This document shows positions 6,682 to 12,503 of a DNA stretch of 30,558 bases, one piece after another. The stretch is taken from IMG/VR virus record IMGVR_UViG_3300037520_000603, positions 1 to 30,558 of that record; one strand, given 5' to 3'. Position 1 is the stretch's first letter, and every line of letters starts with the position of its first letter. The notes beneath the pieces were generated by a model that saw nothing but the letters and a program-made list of their open reading frames with translations, made no database searches and was not told the origin of the DNA. Origin of the DNA: a virus. The position numbers were made by a program, and so were the translations under genes.

Positions 6682-7297
6682 AATTGCTCTTTCCACCGCC
6701 ACGATTGACCGCGAAGGTCGTGCCGCGCTCTCGCCTCGTCCTGCGTCGAGACGAGCAGACTGCCGAGCGGCTGATGCCGAGAGCGGCGGCGATCTTTTCC
6801 TGGCTCTGCCCATTCATTGTCCGACGCCGAACCTCGGCGTCGTCAACGGGCGTAGAGGATTTCGCTGGGGATTCGTTATAGATGCCCGGCGACGCCGCCG
6901 CCATCAACGCCGCACTTGATCCGCACGGAGACCGAGCCGGGGGCGGCGCTGCTCGCCAGAGGATGCGAGCAGCCGCGAGACTGCGCGGATGGTCCTCGTA
7001 CTCGATCTCGCCCGCTTGAGAGCGCCACCGCTCGTCCTGCTTCTCGTAGTTGATCGCCACCTCATCTGCCCGGTCTGGGCTGCGGAGCGAAGCGCGTGGA
7101 GCGGGGGCGGCGAGATAGGCGACATGCGGGAGCAGTGCGCGCGATTTCGGCCCGACAATCCAGCCATTGCAGGCGGCGTTGCTCACCGCGTAGGCCAGGC
7201 GCTGTTCGTCCTCATGCTTGAACGCCGCGAGGATCTCGCGGACCGTCATCTGGCCGTGCTTGCGGACCATGTCCGCGATGTCTCTTGATAGGCTCAT
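6674..7297 (-). CDS. Two-part helix-turn-helix DNA-binding protein
   Basis: 207 residues. Residues 1-65 (DIADMVRKHGQMTVREILAA, then a Cys-containing AVSNAACNGWIV) look like a winged-helix domain. A central charged linker follows. Near 150-185 is a second HTH (DDAEVRRRTMNGQSQEKIAA, then ALGISRSAV) of the resolvase/Trp-repressor-like type. It follows the Cro-like gene by an ATGA overlap and is probably an early transcription regulator or replication initiator. Target sites are unknown; the CGGGACA repeats and the 7530-7550 palindrome are possible candidates. Confidence 0.75.
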   Translation of the reverse strand: MSLSRDIADMVRKHGQMTVREILAAFKHEDEQRLAYAVSNAACNGWIVGPKSRALLPHVAYLAAPAPRASLRSPDRADEVAINYEKQDERWRSQAGEIEYEDHPRSLAAARILWRAAPPPARSPCGSSAALMAAASPGIYNESPAKSSTPVDDAEVRRRTMNGQSQEKIAAALGISRSAVCSSRRRTRRERGTTFAVNRGGGKSNYE

Positions 7298-7479
7298 CGC
7301 AGCGCCTCGGGATCGATGTGGAGGCCAAGCGCCCGTGCGAGGCGCGCGACCTGGTAGTGGCGACGTGCGGGGATCGCGCCGCGTCGGGACCAGTTCGACA
7401 CCGCTTGTGGCGAGATGCCGAGGACGCGCGCGAGCGCGGTGTTGCCGCCGAGGTGGAAAACGAGTTGAGCGACTGTCAT
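7294..7479 (-). CDS. Cro/YdaS-like HTH repressor
   Basis: 61 residues: MTVAQLVFHLGGNTALARVL, GISPQAVSNWSRRGAIPARR, then a short C-terminal helix. This is the single-HTH layout of Cro/YdaS-type phage regulators (ALARVLGISPQAVSNW is the HTH). It heads the minus-strand early operon and lies opposite the plus-strand early operon, as expected for a switch protein. A -10 box (TATCCT) ends 6 nt before the ATG at 7479, so the message is probably leaderless. An upstream GTG at 7494 falls in the promoter and is rejected. No CI-like partner is visible in the window. Confidence 0.88.
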   Translation of the reverse strand: MTVAQLVFHLGGNTALARVLGISPQAVSNWSRRGAIPARRHYQVARLARALGLHIDPEALR

Positions 7480-7485
7480 GCGGCG

Positions 7486-7513
7486 AGGATACACCCGCCG
7501 TTTAGCCCGTCAA
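7486..7513 (-). promoter_or_regulatory. Promoter of the Cro-like/early operon (leaderless)
   Basis: On the minus strand a TTGACG -35 box (7513-7508) and a TATCCT -10 box (7491-7486) are separated by 16 bp. The predicted start of transcription coincides with the A of the ATG at 7479, and there is no ribosome site before it. This resembles leaderless lambda-type repressor messages. Confidence 0.65.
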
Positions 7514-7529
7514 GCGCCAAACGCATAGC

Positions 7530-7550
7530 GCCATGCGGGGATTGCATGGC
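7530..7550. promoter_or_regulatory. Candidate operator in the divergent control region
   Basis: GCCATGC-7 nt-GCATGGC is a perfect inverted repeat between the two divergent promoters. A direct repeat AGCGCC (7513-7518 and 7527-7532) abuts it and touches the minus-strand -35 box. Position and symmetry suit a binding site for the Cro-like protein. Confidence 0.5.
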
Positions 7551-7558
7551 AGATTGTG

Positions 7559-7586
7559 TTGCGTCATGAAACAGGACGTTTATATT
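7559..7586 (+). promoter_or_regulatory. Promoter of the plus-strand early operon
   Basis: TTGCGT (7559-7564) and TATATT (7581-7586) are 16 bp apart. Transcription would begin near 7593, about 50 nt before the first gene, at 7644. The site is divergent from the Cro-like promoter with the palindrome between them. Confidence 0.55.
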
Positions 7587-7643
7587 CCTGTTCATCGAAT
7601 CCACCGAAACCGGCGCTGCGGCGCCACCTCCAGGGAGGCTTCC

Positions 7644-7850
7644 ATGCCCCAGTCGCTTCACCAGTACCGCGCCGCCTTCTCTCGCACGATCTCCTGCGCG
7701 GAAAAGCAGATCGCGCTGCGGCACATTCGCAACGCTCTTGCGCTGCGCGGGCGCAACGATGGGCACGTTGCTGAATTGACGGCGCTTCTGCCGATGCTGC
7801 TGGCGATCGCTCAGGAGCGCACTCTGAAGGAATGGGCGGCGCGCGCCTGA
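7644..7850 (+). CDS. First gene of plus-strand early operon, hypothetical
   Basis: 68 residues, mostly helical (RAAFSRTISCAEKQIALRHI, then AELTALLPMLLAIAQERTLK). The ATG at 7644 has AGGGAGG upstream, while the longer frame from 7533 overlaps the promoter, so the short start is chosen. No family is recognised. As the first product after the early promoter it could be a small host-takeover or regulatory factor; that is only inference from position. A perfect 12-bp hairpin follows its stop. Confidence 0.7.
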   Translation: MPQSLHQYRAAFSRTISCAEKQIALRHIRNALALRGRNDGHVAELTALLPMLLAIAQERTLKEWAARA

Positions 7851-7857
7851 CACATAG

Positions 7858-7889
7858 CAGGGTCGAGGAAACAGCACTCCTCGACCCTG
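7858..7889 (+). terminator. Perfect 12-bp hairpin after the first early gene
   Basis: CAGGGTCGAGGA and TCCTCGACCCTG are exact complements around an 8-nt loop, starting 8 nt after the stop at 7850. The nearest T-run (CTTTTACC) lies about 15 nt beyond the stem. It may be an attenuator or RNA-processing site that separates the first gene from the rest of the operon, or a terminator subject to antitermination. Confidence 0.55.
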
Positions 7890-7952
7890 TCACTCTCGAC
7901 TACTTTTACCCCATCGCAACCGGCCGACCCGGCCGCAACGGAGGACAAGCCG

Positions 7953-8183
7953 ATGACCAAATGGGAACAGATGCCGCAGGACGCGGGCCAGATCGTCAGC
8001 GTCAGCTATCGCTGCGACTGGGATGCGGGCGTTCTCTGGTGCCGCACCTACGACGCGAGCGACCGCTCGACGCTGATCGAGCGCGCGGAGATCACCGACG
8101 CCGAGCAGGAGTACGACCCGGCGAACAATGTGCTCCCGCCGCACGGCGAGTGGGTGTTGGTGTCGCGCTTCGTCGCGGCCTGA
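7953..8183 (+). CDS. Small hypothetical protein
   Basis: 76 residues with a beta-rich look: GQIVSVSYRCDWDAGVLWCR, then EWVLVSRFVAA at the end. The ATG at 7953 follows ACGGAGGACAAGCCG, a good ribosome site. No family is recognised. Acidic overall and probably soluble. It is part of the early accessory operon. Confidence 0.7.
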   Translation: MTKWEQMPQDAGQIVSVSYRCDWDAGVLWCRTYDASDRSTLIERAEITDAEQEYDPANNVLPPHGEWVLVSRFVAA

Positions 8184-8201
8184 TCGATCAGACAGAGGGA
8201 G

Positions 8202-8423
8202 ATGAAAGCCATGGATAGGGTGATGAAAGCCATGAGTGACGATGTAGCAGTCCTGTCTGGACACCCCTTCGCCGGCTCGCCCCAATGGGGCTACGTCGCG
8301 CGAGTCACCGCCGACGGCGCGGTCATCGTCTGGGATGACGTGGCTGGTCACTGGACGACGTGCCATAGCCTGACCCCCAGGCAGATCGCCTACGTCAAGC
8401 GGCGCGCCACCCGCAACGCCTGA
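8202..8423 (+). CDS. Small hypothetical protein with duplicated N-terminus
   Basis: 73 residues. The core (QWGYVARVTADGAVIVWDDV, then AGHWTTCHS) looks like a small beta-rich domain. The first residues MKAMDRV-MKAMSDD come from a repeat of GATGAAAGCCATG at 8201-8213 and 8222-8234, so four in-frame ATG codons exist (8202, 8211, 8223, 8232). The real start cannot be fixed; the ATG at 8211, 9 nt after GGGAG, has the best-placed ribosome site. Function unknown. Confidence 0.65.
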   Translation: MKAMDRVMKAMSDDVAVLSGHPFAGSPQWGYVARVTADGAVIVWDDVAGHWTTCHSLTPRQIAYVKRRATRNA

Positions 8424-8461
8424 CCCTCCCGGCTACCGCTCCACGCGGGCGGCAGCAGGGA

Positions 8462-8476
8462 GCGCCAGGGTGGCGC
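8462..8476 (+). promoter_or_regulatory. Small hairpin before gene at 8499
   Basis: GCGCCA-GGG-TGGCGC can fold as a 6-bp stem with a 3-nt loop. It lies about 20 nt upstream of the ribosome site (AGGAGG) of the next gene. It may affect stability or translation; this is weak evidence in GC-rich DNA. Confidence 0.25.
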
Positions 8477-8498
8477 GCCAGCAACAGGAGGACGACAC

Positions 8499-8756
8499 AT
8501 GCCCGGCACCGGGATACATCTCAACCGAGGCGAGACGCTCAGCGTCCGCTGGATCTGGCCCGCCGACGAGGCGGTCGAGGCCGGCGCGCGGGAATACCTC
8601 GCGACAGCCATGATCATCCGCTGCGCCGAGACGCAGGTCACTTTGCATCTCGACGCCCCGGATGCCGAGCGGCTCGCGGCGATCATCACCGAGGCGGTCG
8701 CGCAACGCCGCGCCGATCTCGCCCGGGCGCGGGAGGCTCTCAATGTCGAGCGATGA
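8499..8756 (+). CDS. Small hypothetical protein
   Basis: 85 residues. N-terminal beta-type stretch (GETLSVRWIWPADEAVEAGA), then MIIRCAETQVTLHLDAP and a C-terminal helix with AERLAAIITEAVAQRRADLA. The ATG at 8499 has a strong AGGAGGACGACAC leader. The 3' end overlaps the next gene by 14 nt. No family is recognised. Confidence 0.7.
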   Translation: MPGTGIHLNRGETLSVRWIWPADEAVEAGAREYLATAMIIRCAETQVTLHLDAPDAERLAAIITEAVAQRRADLARAREALNVER

Positions 8757-8985
8757 GTTCGACGTCCGACTGGCCGAGGCCGAGGCGATCACCGCGTGCG
8801 GCGTCGCGGTGCTGAAGCTCTGCCGCCGGATTGTGCGACTGGCCGATGAGACGCCGGGAGCGCCGCTGATCGACGCCGAAGTGCTGATGCGTCGGATCAT
8901 GAGCGATGTTTCCGAGATCATCACCGAGGAGACCACGGCGCAGCTGGCCCGTATCGAGGAGGTCCGCGATGGCTCGCGCGGTTGA
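8743..8985 (+). CDS. Small helical hypothetical protein
   Basis: 80 residues from MSSDEFDVRLAEAEAITACG. Predicted to be almost all alpha-helical, acidic, with IVRLADETPGAPLIDAEVLM and EIITEETTAQLARIEEVRDG. The start at 8743 is inside the previous gene, and its end overlaps the next tiny ORF. No family is recognised. The frame extends upstream to 8662, but with Ser/Arg shadow composition. Confidence 0.65.
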   Translation: MSSDEFDVRLAEAEAITACGVAVLKLCRRIVRLADETPGAPLIDAEVLMRRIMSDVSEIITEETTAQLARIEEVRDGSRG

Positions 8986-9049
8986 GTTCGCCGCCGCCAC
9001 GGCGGGCATCTGGACGGCGATGTGGACGGTGCTGCTGTGGCTGACCTGA
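8969..9049 (+). CDS. Tiny single-span membrane peptide (26 aa)
   Basis: A 26-residue ORF starting MARAVEFAAA and ending WTVLLWLT. The ATG at 8969 follows GAGGAGGTCCGCG, a near-ideal ribosome site. The peptide overlaps the previous gene at its 5' end and the next at its 3' end. Residues 9-26 form one hydrophobic Trp-rich segment. Small membrane peptides like this are common in phage early regions, but its role is unknown. Confidence 0.55.
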   Translation: MARAVEFAAATAGIWTAMWTVLLWLT

Positions 9050-9267
9050 CCCCGTGGCTCATGCTCGGCGTACTCTGCACCGGCCAGCACGGGATCGACC
9101 GCCACTGCGGCGGCGTCGAGATACCCGCTCAGACCAGGGCAGAGTGCCTCCAGCACGCGGAGGCCATCCGGCAGATGTTGCCGGTGCACATTCGCTTGAT
9201 CTGGCAGGAATGCCAGAGCGAGCGCCAACAGGCCGCGCGACGCGCGGCGCAGGGGCGAAAGGACTAA
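9022..9267 (+). CDS. Small hypothetical protein, possibly exported
   Basis: Up to 81 residues. The start is uncertain: GTG at 9022, GTG at 9037 or ATG at 9061 are possible and none has a strong ribosome site. The hydrophobic stretch LTPWLMLGVLCTG could be a signal or anchor. The rest (CGGVEIPAQTRAECLQHAEA, then HIRLIWQECQSERQQ) is helical and rich in Cys, Gln and Arg. Three Cys after the hydrophobic part could form disulfides if exported. No family is recognised. Confidence 0.6.
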   Translation: MDGAAVADLTPWLMLGVLCTGQHGIDRHCGGVEIPAQTRAECLQHAEAIRQMLPVHIRLIWQECQSERQQAARRAAQGRKD

Positions 9268-9340
9268 GACGGCGTCACCCGCCGTCGTTCATGTGGTGAG
9301 CGCGCCGGGCGGCTTCCCGGTATTTCAGATGGAGAAGCAG

Positions 9341-10210
9341 ATGGAGCACAAGGCGGTCGTTACGACCATTGATCCGAGGACAGCGCGGTCGATGCTGGAA
9401 CTAAACTTTTCGCTCCAGCGAAGCGTGTCCGCTCATCACGTTCAATTTCTGCGAGACACGATGAAGGCCGGAGAGTTTGACGGCGGAGAGCCAATCCGCT
9501 TCGGTATGAGTCCCAATACGCCGTGGGTTCTGCTCAACGGACAGCACAGATTGCACGCTATCGCGAGCGGCGAAACGACCGTCGATATGGTCGTCGTGTA
9601 TACCAAATGCCAATCCGACGAAGATGTCGCGAGGGTCTATGCGCGCATCGATCGCGGAAGGCAAAGGAACATGGTTGACGCGATGAAGGCTCTCGGCCTT
9701 ATCGCGCGCGATAATCAAATGTCTCAAACGGACCTGAAGGTCTTTTCTCAAGCCGCCGTCTTGCTTCGGATTGGTCTGCAATCAAAATCAATTTCCGGCA
9801 ACAGTTATGACAGCAAGTCGGCTGAAGCGCGCCATGCAGAGATGGAAAAATGGCAGAAGCCAGCGCGGGAATACTTCGCCGCGATACATGGTTCGGCGGA
9901 AAAGACGCTGTTTGAGCGTCGGGAAGTCGCGGCAATCGGCATCGTGACGTTCGCTGATGCGCCGCACAATGCCCAGGCGTTCTGGAATGAAGCGGCGAAA
10001 GACGACGGATTGAGGGCGAATGATCCGCGAAAGAAGATGCTCGAGGTTCTGCGACGCGCGCCAGTGTCGCGAAGCGGAATCGGCTACCTCGCCAATGCAG
10101 TCGCCTCCTGTTGGAACGCCTACATTGAGGGCCGTGACCTCTCCAAGGTCATCGTGCGAGATCCGCGCGCAGACATCACCCTTCTGGATACTCGTTATGC
10201 GAAAAGGTGA
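9341..10210 (+). CDS. ParB/DGQHR-like protein
   Basis: 289 residues from the ATG at 9341 (GGAG 6 nt upstream); further starts exist at 9329 and 9293. The N-terminal domain contains LQRSVSAHHVQFLRDTM, then WVLLNGQHRLHAIASG (NGQHR at 66-70) and VDMVVVYTKC. This matches the ParB-N/sulfiredoxin-fold DGQHR group that includes DndB-type proteins and several phage proteins. The following DRGRQRNMVDAMKALG is typical of the phage subgroup. Residues 100-289 are helical with a basic C-terminus. Codon use and base composition look less GC-rich than the neighbours, suggesting later acquisition. Role could be DNA binding, CTP/ATP-linked switching or defence/counter-defence; none is proven. It is the largest protein of the early accessory operon. 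Confidence 0.75.
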   Translation: MEHKAVVTTIDPRTARSMLELNFSLQRSVSAHHVQFLRDTMKAGEFDGGEPIRFGMSPNTPWVLLNGQHRLHAIASGETTVDMVVVYTKCQSDEDVARVYARIDRGRQRNMVDAMKALGLIARDNQMSQTDLKVFSQAAVLLRIGLQSKSISGNSYDSKSAEARHAEMEKWQKPAREYFAAIHGSAEKTLFERREVAAIGIVTFADAPHNAQAFWNEAAKDDGLRANDPRKKMLEVLRRAPVSRSGIGYLANAVASCWNAYIEGRDLSKVIVRDPRADITLLDTRYAKR

Positions 10211-10214
10211 CGAC

Positions 10215-10367
10215 ATGAAAAACGACGACATCGCCCGTTCCGGCCTCGCGTTCGGCTGGCTGGAGGAGACCAGGCCACGCAGCGGCGCGCGGCGATACTG
10301 GATTGCGGTCGTTCTGCTGCTCGCGGCGGTCGTGGGGACGGTCGTCCTGGTGGGAGGGTTCCGATGA
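10215..10367 (+). CDS. Small membrane protein (50 aa)
   Basis: 50 residues: a charged N-terminus (MKNDDIARSG) and one transmembrane segment (IAVVLLLAAVVGTVVLVGGF). The ATG at 10215 has AAAAGGTGACGAC upstream and starts 4 nt after the ParB-like stop. The end overlaps the next ATG by 4 nt. N-in topology is likely from the positive RR before the helix. Function unknown. Confidence 0.65.
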   Translation: MKNDDIARSGLAFGWLEETRPRSGARRYWIAVVLLLAAVVGTVVLVGGFR

Positions 10368-10543
10368 GCAGCACCGACACCACCACCCTCGCCGCCCGCC
10401 TCGCGCGGGCGGATGTGGGCGAGGAGTTCTGGGCGCGGGTGACCCCGCATTTTCGTCACCACGCCATCGAGCGATGGAAGGACACGCTGGAGACCGTGCG
10501 GCGCGCGGGGCTGGCGGTCGTGGAAGCGGAGGATGGGCGATGA
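10364..10543 (+). CDS. Small hypothetical protein (59 aa)
   Basis: 59 residues, starting MSSTDTTTLAARLARADVGE and ending VVEAEDGR. Likely helical; contains FWARVTPHFRHHAIERW. It is coupled to both neighbours by ATGA overlaps (10364-10367 and 10540-10543), and GGGAGG precedes its start. No family is recognised. Confidence 0.6.
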   Translation: MSSTDTTTLAARLARADVGEEFWARVTPHFRHHAIERWKDTLETVRRAGLAVVEAEDGR

Positions 10544-10938
10544 GCGATCCAACATACGGCCAGCCGCTCGTCCAGCCGGACGACGTCGTCTCACGCATCG
10601 ACAGCTTGATACCGGCCGACGAGGTCTATTCGCATCCGCTGGTCTGGCGCGCGAGGAACATCGATCTCGCGCTCTTGATCGATGCCAGGAATGAGATCAG
10701 GCGTTTGCGCGCCGGTGGCTGCGCCCGAAACCAGGGGCTGACGCAGCATTGCGCCGAGGCAGCGGCGGCGCACGCCGAGATCGAGCGGCTGCGCGCCCGC
10801 GTGGCGATGTTGAAAGATCTCTTTGAATACGTTGCGGGCAGAAACAACGATCATATCCGCGTCATGCTGGCGGGCAATCCCGATGCGTGCGACAGGCTGA
10901 TCGAGCGTGTCCGCGCCGCACTGGAGGCCAAGCCATGA
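10540..10938 (+). CDS. Modular early protein with EIERLRARVA coil (copy 1)
   Basis: 132 residues. The middle has AHAEIERLRARVAMLKDLFE, a short coiled coil encoded by 33 nt identical to the copy in the gene at 11544. The end RVRAALEAKP is repeated in later genes and its codons contain the ribosome site for the next gene. The N-terminus (PDDVVSRIDSLIPADEV) is unique to this copy. The organisation resembles Ea22-type accessory phage proteins built from swappable modules. Function unknown. Confidence 0.7.
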   Translation: MSDPTYGQPLVQPDDVVSRIDSLIPADEVYSHPLVWRARNIDLALLIDARNEIRRLRAGGCARNQGLTQHCAEAAAAHAEIERLRARVAMLKDLFEYVAGRNNDHIRVMLAGNPDACDRLIERVRAALEAKP

Positions 10939-11093
10939 GCGACTTAGAGCGTCTAATCGAGGTGATGCAGGAATCGGTGAAACGAAATGGGTCGATTCCC
11001 CTGACAACCGGACATCTCCTTAACATCTTGAAGATCGTAGAGAGAAAGTCTGAGGCTGATGACTGTGGGCCAGATGCGGGAGATGAGCCATGA
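10935..11093 (+). CDS. Small hypothetical protein (52 aa)
   Basis: 52 residues beginning MSDLERLIEVMQESVKRNGS. A short helical domain is followed by an acidic tail (DDCGPDAGDEP). The start is the ATGA overlap with the preceding gene, with GGAGG 7 nt before it. The end overlaps the next ATG by 4 nt. Start codons MSD are shared by several genes in this array. No family is recognised. Confidence 0.6.
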   Translation: MSDLERLIEVMQESVKRNGSIPLTTGHLLNILKIVERKSEADDCGPDAGDEP

Positions 11094-11365
11094 GCGACGA
11101 CATCGAGGACATCGTGGCGATGGCTCGTGCTGCGTATCGCGACGACCGTCTGGCTGACGGCGCGTTGTACTGCAAGCTCGCTGACGAGATCGAGCGGCTG
11201 CGAACTGCGCTGAAATCTGTGTTGGACGCTTGCGATGCTGGTTACACAGTTGAACGTGGCGCGGGAGGTATGACCGTGGAAGCGCAAATGCGGCGGTCTG
11301 TCTACGTTAATGTCCCCGCTTTGCCGATTGAGGAGGCTCGCGCCGCGCTGGAGGCCAAGCCATGA
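11090..11365 (+). CDS. Modular early protein with EIERLR coil and EAKP end
   Basis: 91 residues. It shares three pieces with the array: MSD start, ADEIERLRTALKSVL coil and the EARAALEAKP end. Between them is a unique segment (ACDAGYTVERGAGGMTVEAQ). Coupled by ATGA to both neighbours. It is likely related in design to the genes at 10540 and 11544. Function unknown. Confidence 0.65.
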   Translation: MSDDIEDIVAMARAAYRDDRLADGALYCKLADEIERLRTALKSVLDACDAGYTVERGAGGMTVEAQMRRSVYVNVPALPIEEARAALEAKP

Positions 11366-11547
11366 TCTTCCTGGCCGGGAGTGTGCTGGTATTCGGCGGC
11401 ATAGCCGCGATGGTCTTGGGCGCGCTCCTTGATTTGAGCGAGCGCATTCTGAAGGCGTCATACGCCGCCGCGATCAGCGGGATGATGCTGTGGCTTCTGT
11501 CGAGCTTACTGAGTGTATCCCCTGCAATTTTGGTGACGATGCCATGA
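11362..11547 (+). CDS. Two-span membrane protein (61 aa)
   Basis: 61 residues with two hydrophobic segments: MIFLAGSVLVFGGIAAMVLG and AAISGMMLWLLSSLLSVSPA, linked by a short charged loop (LLDLSERILKASY). The ATG at 11362 uses the GGAGGCCAAGCC ribosome site of the preceding gene's end. A small inner-membrane phage protein of unknown role. It could be a superinfection-exclusion or holin-like factor, but nothing specific supports either. Confidence 0.65.
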   Translation: MIFLAGSVLVFGGIAAMVLGALLDLSERILKASYAAAISGMMLWLLSSLLSVSPAILVTMP

Positions 11548-11810
11548 GCGAAGATATCGTAAAGAAACTGCGCGTCCCGCCAGATCTCATGACGGACTTT
11601 GGACGTGTCGGCGTGATCGGCGAAGCCGCCGCCGAGATCGAGCGGCTGCGCGCCCGCGTGGCGGTGCTGGAGGGGTTGTTGGCTCCACTATCCGCCGAGG
11701 CTGATAGGTATGATCCGCCAGAGGGTGACGACGATCATCTGGCTTGGGGTAGTGTATTAACCATAGGTCATCTGCGTGCGACCCGCGCCGCGCTGGAGGT
11801 CAAGCCATGA
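11544..11810 (+). CDS. Modular early protein with EIERLRARVA coil (copy 2)
   Basis: 88 residues. AAEIERLRARVAVLEGLLAP repeats the coil of the gene at 10540, and RAALEVKP repeats the shared end. The N-terminus (DIVKKLRVPPDLMTDFGRVG) and the acidic segment (RYDPPEGDDDHLAW) are unique. Coupled by ATGA to both neighbours. Function unknown; see the finding on the modular array. Confidence 0.65.
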   Translation: MSEDIVKKLRVPPDLMTDFGRVGVIGEAAAEIERLRARVAVLEGLLAPLSAEADRYDPPEGDDDHLAWGSVLTIGHLRATRAALEVKP

Positions 11811-12025
11811 CCAAGAAAGTCGTTTGGTTGGTGTTCATCGAGGGATGCTTCATTGAAGGACATACCAGGAGGACGGTCTACAGGGTCTATGCTGACAGAA
11901 AGTTGGCAGAACAATGTCTCAAATACATCGCGGTCCAAAATCACGACAAGAAGTTCGACGGGATTTGGGTTAATGACGCCTGGATCTCAGACGAGTATGT
12001 CTTAGACGAGGAGGCCAAGCCATGA
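11807..12025 (+). CDS. Small paralogous protein, copy A
   Basis: 72 residues, MTKKVVWLVFIEGC at the start and EEAKP at the end. It is clearly related to the next gene: both have VYRVYADRKLAEQC, an HDKKF block and a GIWV-DD/ND-W motif. Probable small alpha/beta fold. The two may form a heterodimer or may simply reflect a recent tandem duplication. No family is recognised. Confidence 0.7.
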   Translation: MTKKVVWLVFIEGCFIEGHTRRTVYRVYADRKLAEQCLKYIAVQNHDKKFDGIWVNDAWISDEYVLDEEAKP

Positions 12026-12240
12026 CCAAGAACGTCGTCTGGCTCGTGGTTATCAAGGGATGCTCCATCGACTTGGATACCATAGATTGGGTCTACAGGG
12101 TCTATGCTGACCGAAAGTTGGCAGAACAATGCGCCGCCTACATCACGGCCCAGAAGCACGACAAAAAGTTTGCCGGGATCTGGGTTGATGACGTCTGGAT
12201 TTTCGAAAAGTACGTCATCCACGATGCGGCCACCCCATGA
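12022..12240 (+). CDS. Small paralogous protein, copy B
   Basis: 72 residues, MTKNVVWLVVIKGC at the start. The DNA around VYRVYADRKLAEQC is almost identical to copy A, whereas the loop after GC (SIDLDTIDW against FIEGHTRRT) has diverged. This pattern suggests recent duplication with faster change in one loop. The end is DAATP, having lost the EAKP end. Function unknown. Confidence 0.7.
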   Translation: MTKNVVWLVVIKGCSIDLDTIDWVYRVYADRKLAEQCAAYITAQKHDKKFAGIWVDDVWIFEKYVIHDAATP

Positions 12241-12503
12241 CACACCGCCCCGCCCCGCTCGTCATCCGCTGGTGGCTGCGCGCCACCGGCTACGAGGCGA
12301 TCACGATGCCCTGGCGCGTCGCTTACTACGCGACGTGGCCACCGGACCACGGGCTCGTCGCGCATGAGGAGGTTCACCTAGAGCAGATCGAGCGGTACGG
12401 CGCGCTAGGCTTCACGGCGCGGTATCTCTGGTGGCTGGCGCGGTATGGATACTGGCGGCACCCGATGGAGATCGAGGCGCGCGACAAGTCGGGATATAGC
12501 TAG
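12237..12503 (+). CDS. HExxH mini-protein, putative zinc peptidase-like
   Basis: 88 residues. LVAHEEVHLEQIERYG contains HEEVH (43-47), the HExxH zinc-binding motif; a possible third ligand is one of the Glu residues in PMEIEA (78-80). The spacing HExxH-about 30-E resembles compact M48/DUF4157-like metallopeptidase cores seen in phages. There are many Trp and Tyr residues (RYLWWLARYGYW), suggesting membrane or wall association. It is the last plus-strand gene and ends opposite the endolysin gene with a 4-nt overlap of stops. Catalytic activity is not established. Confidence 0.65.
   Translation: MTHRPAPLVIRWWLRATGYEAITMPWRVAYYATWPPDHGLVAHEEVHLEQIERYGALGFTARYLWWLARYGYWRHPMEIEARDKSGYS

Noticed and set aside
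7480-7494. GTG start at 7494 for the Cro-like protein
   Set aside because: The GTG abuts the -10 box, so it would not be transcribed from the promoter seen.
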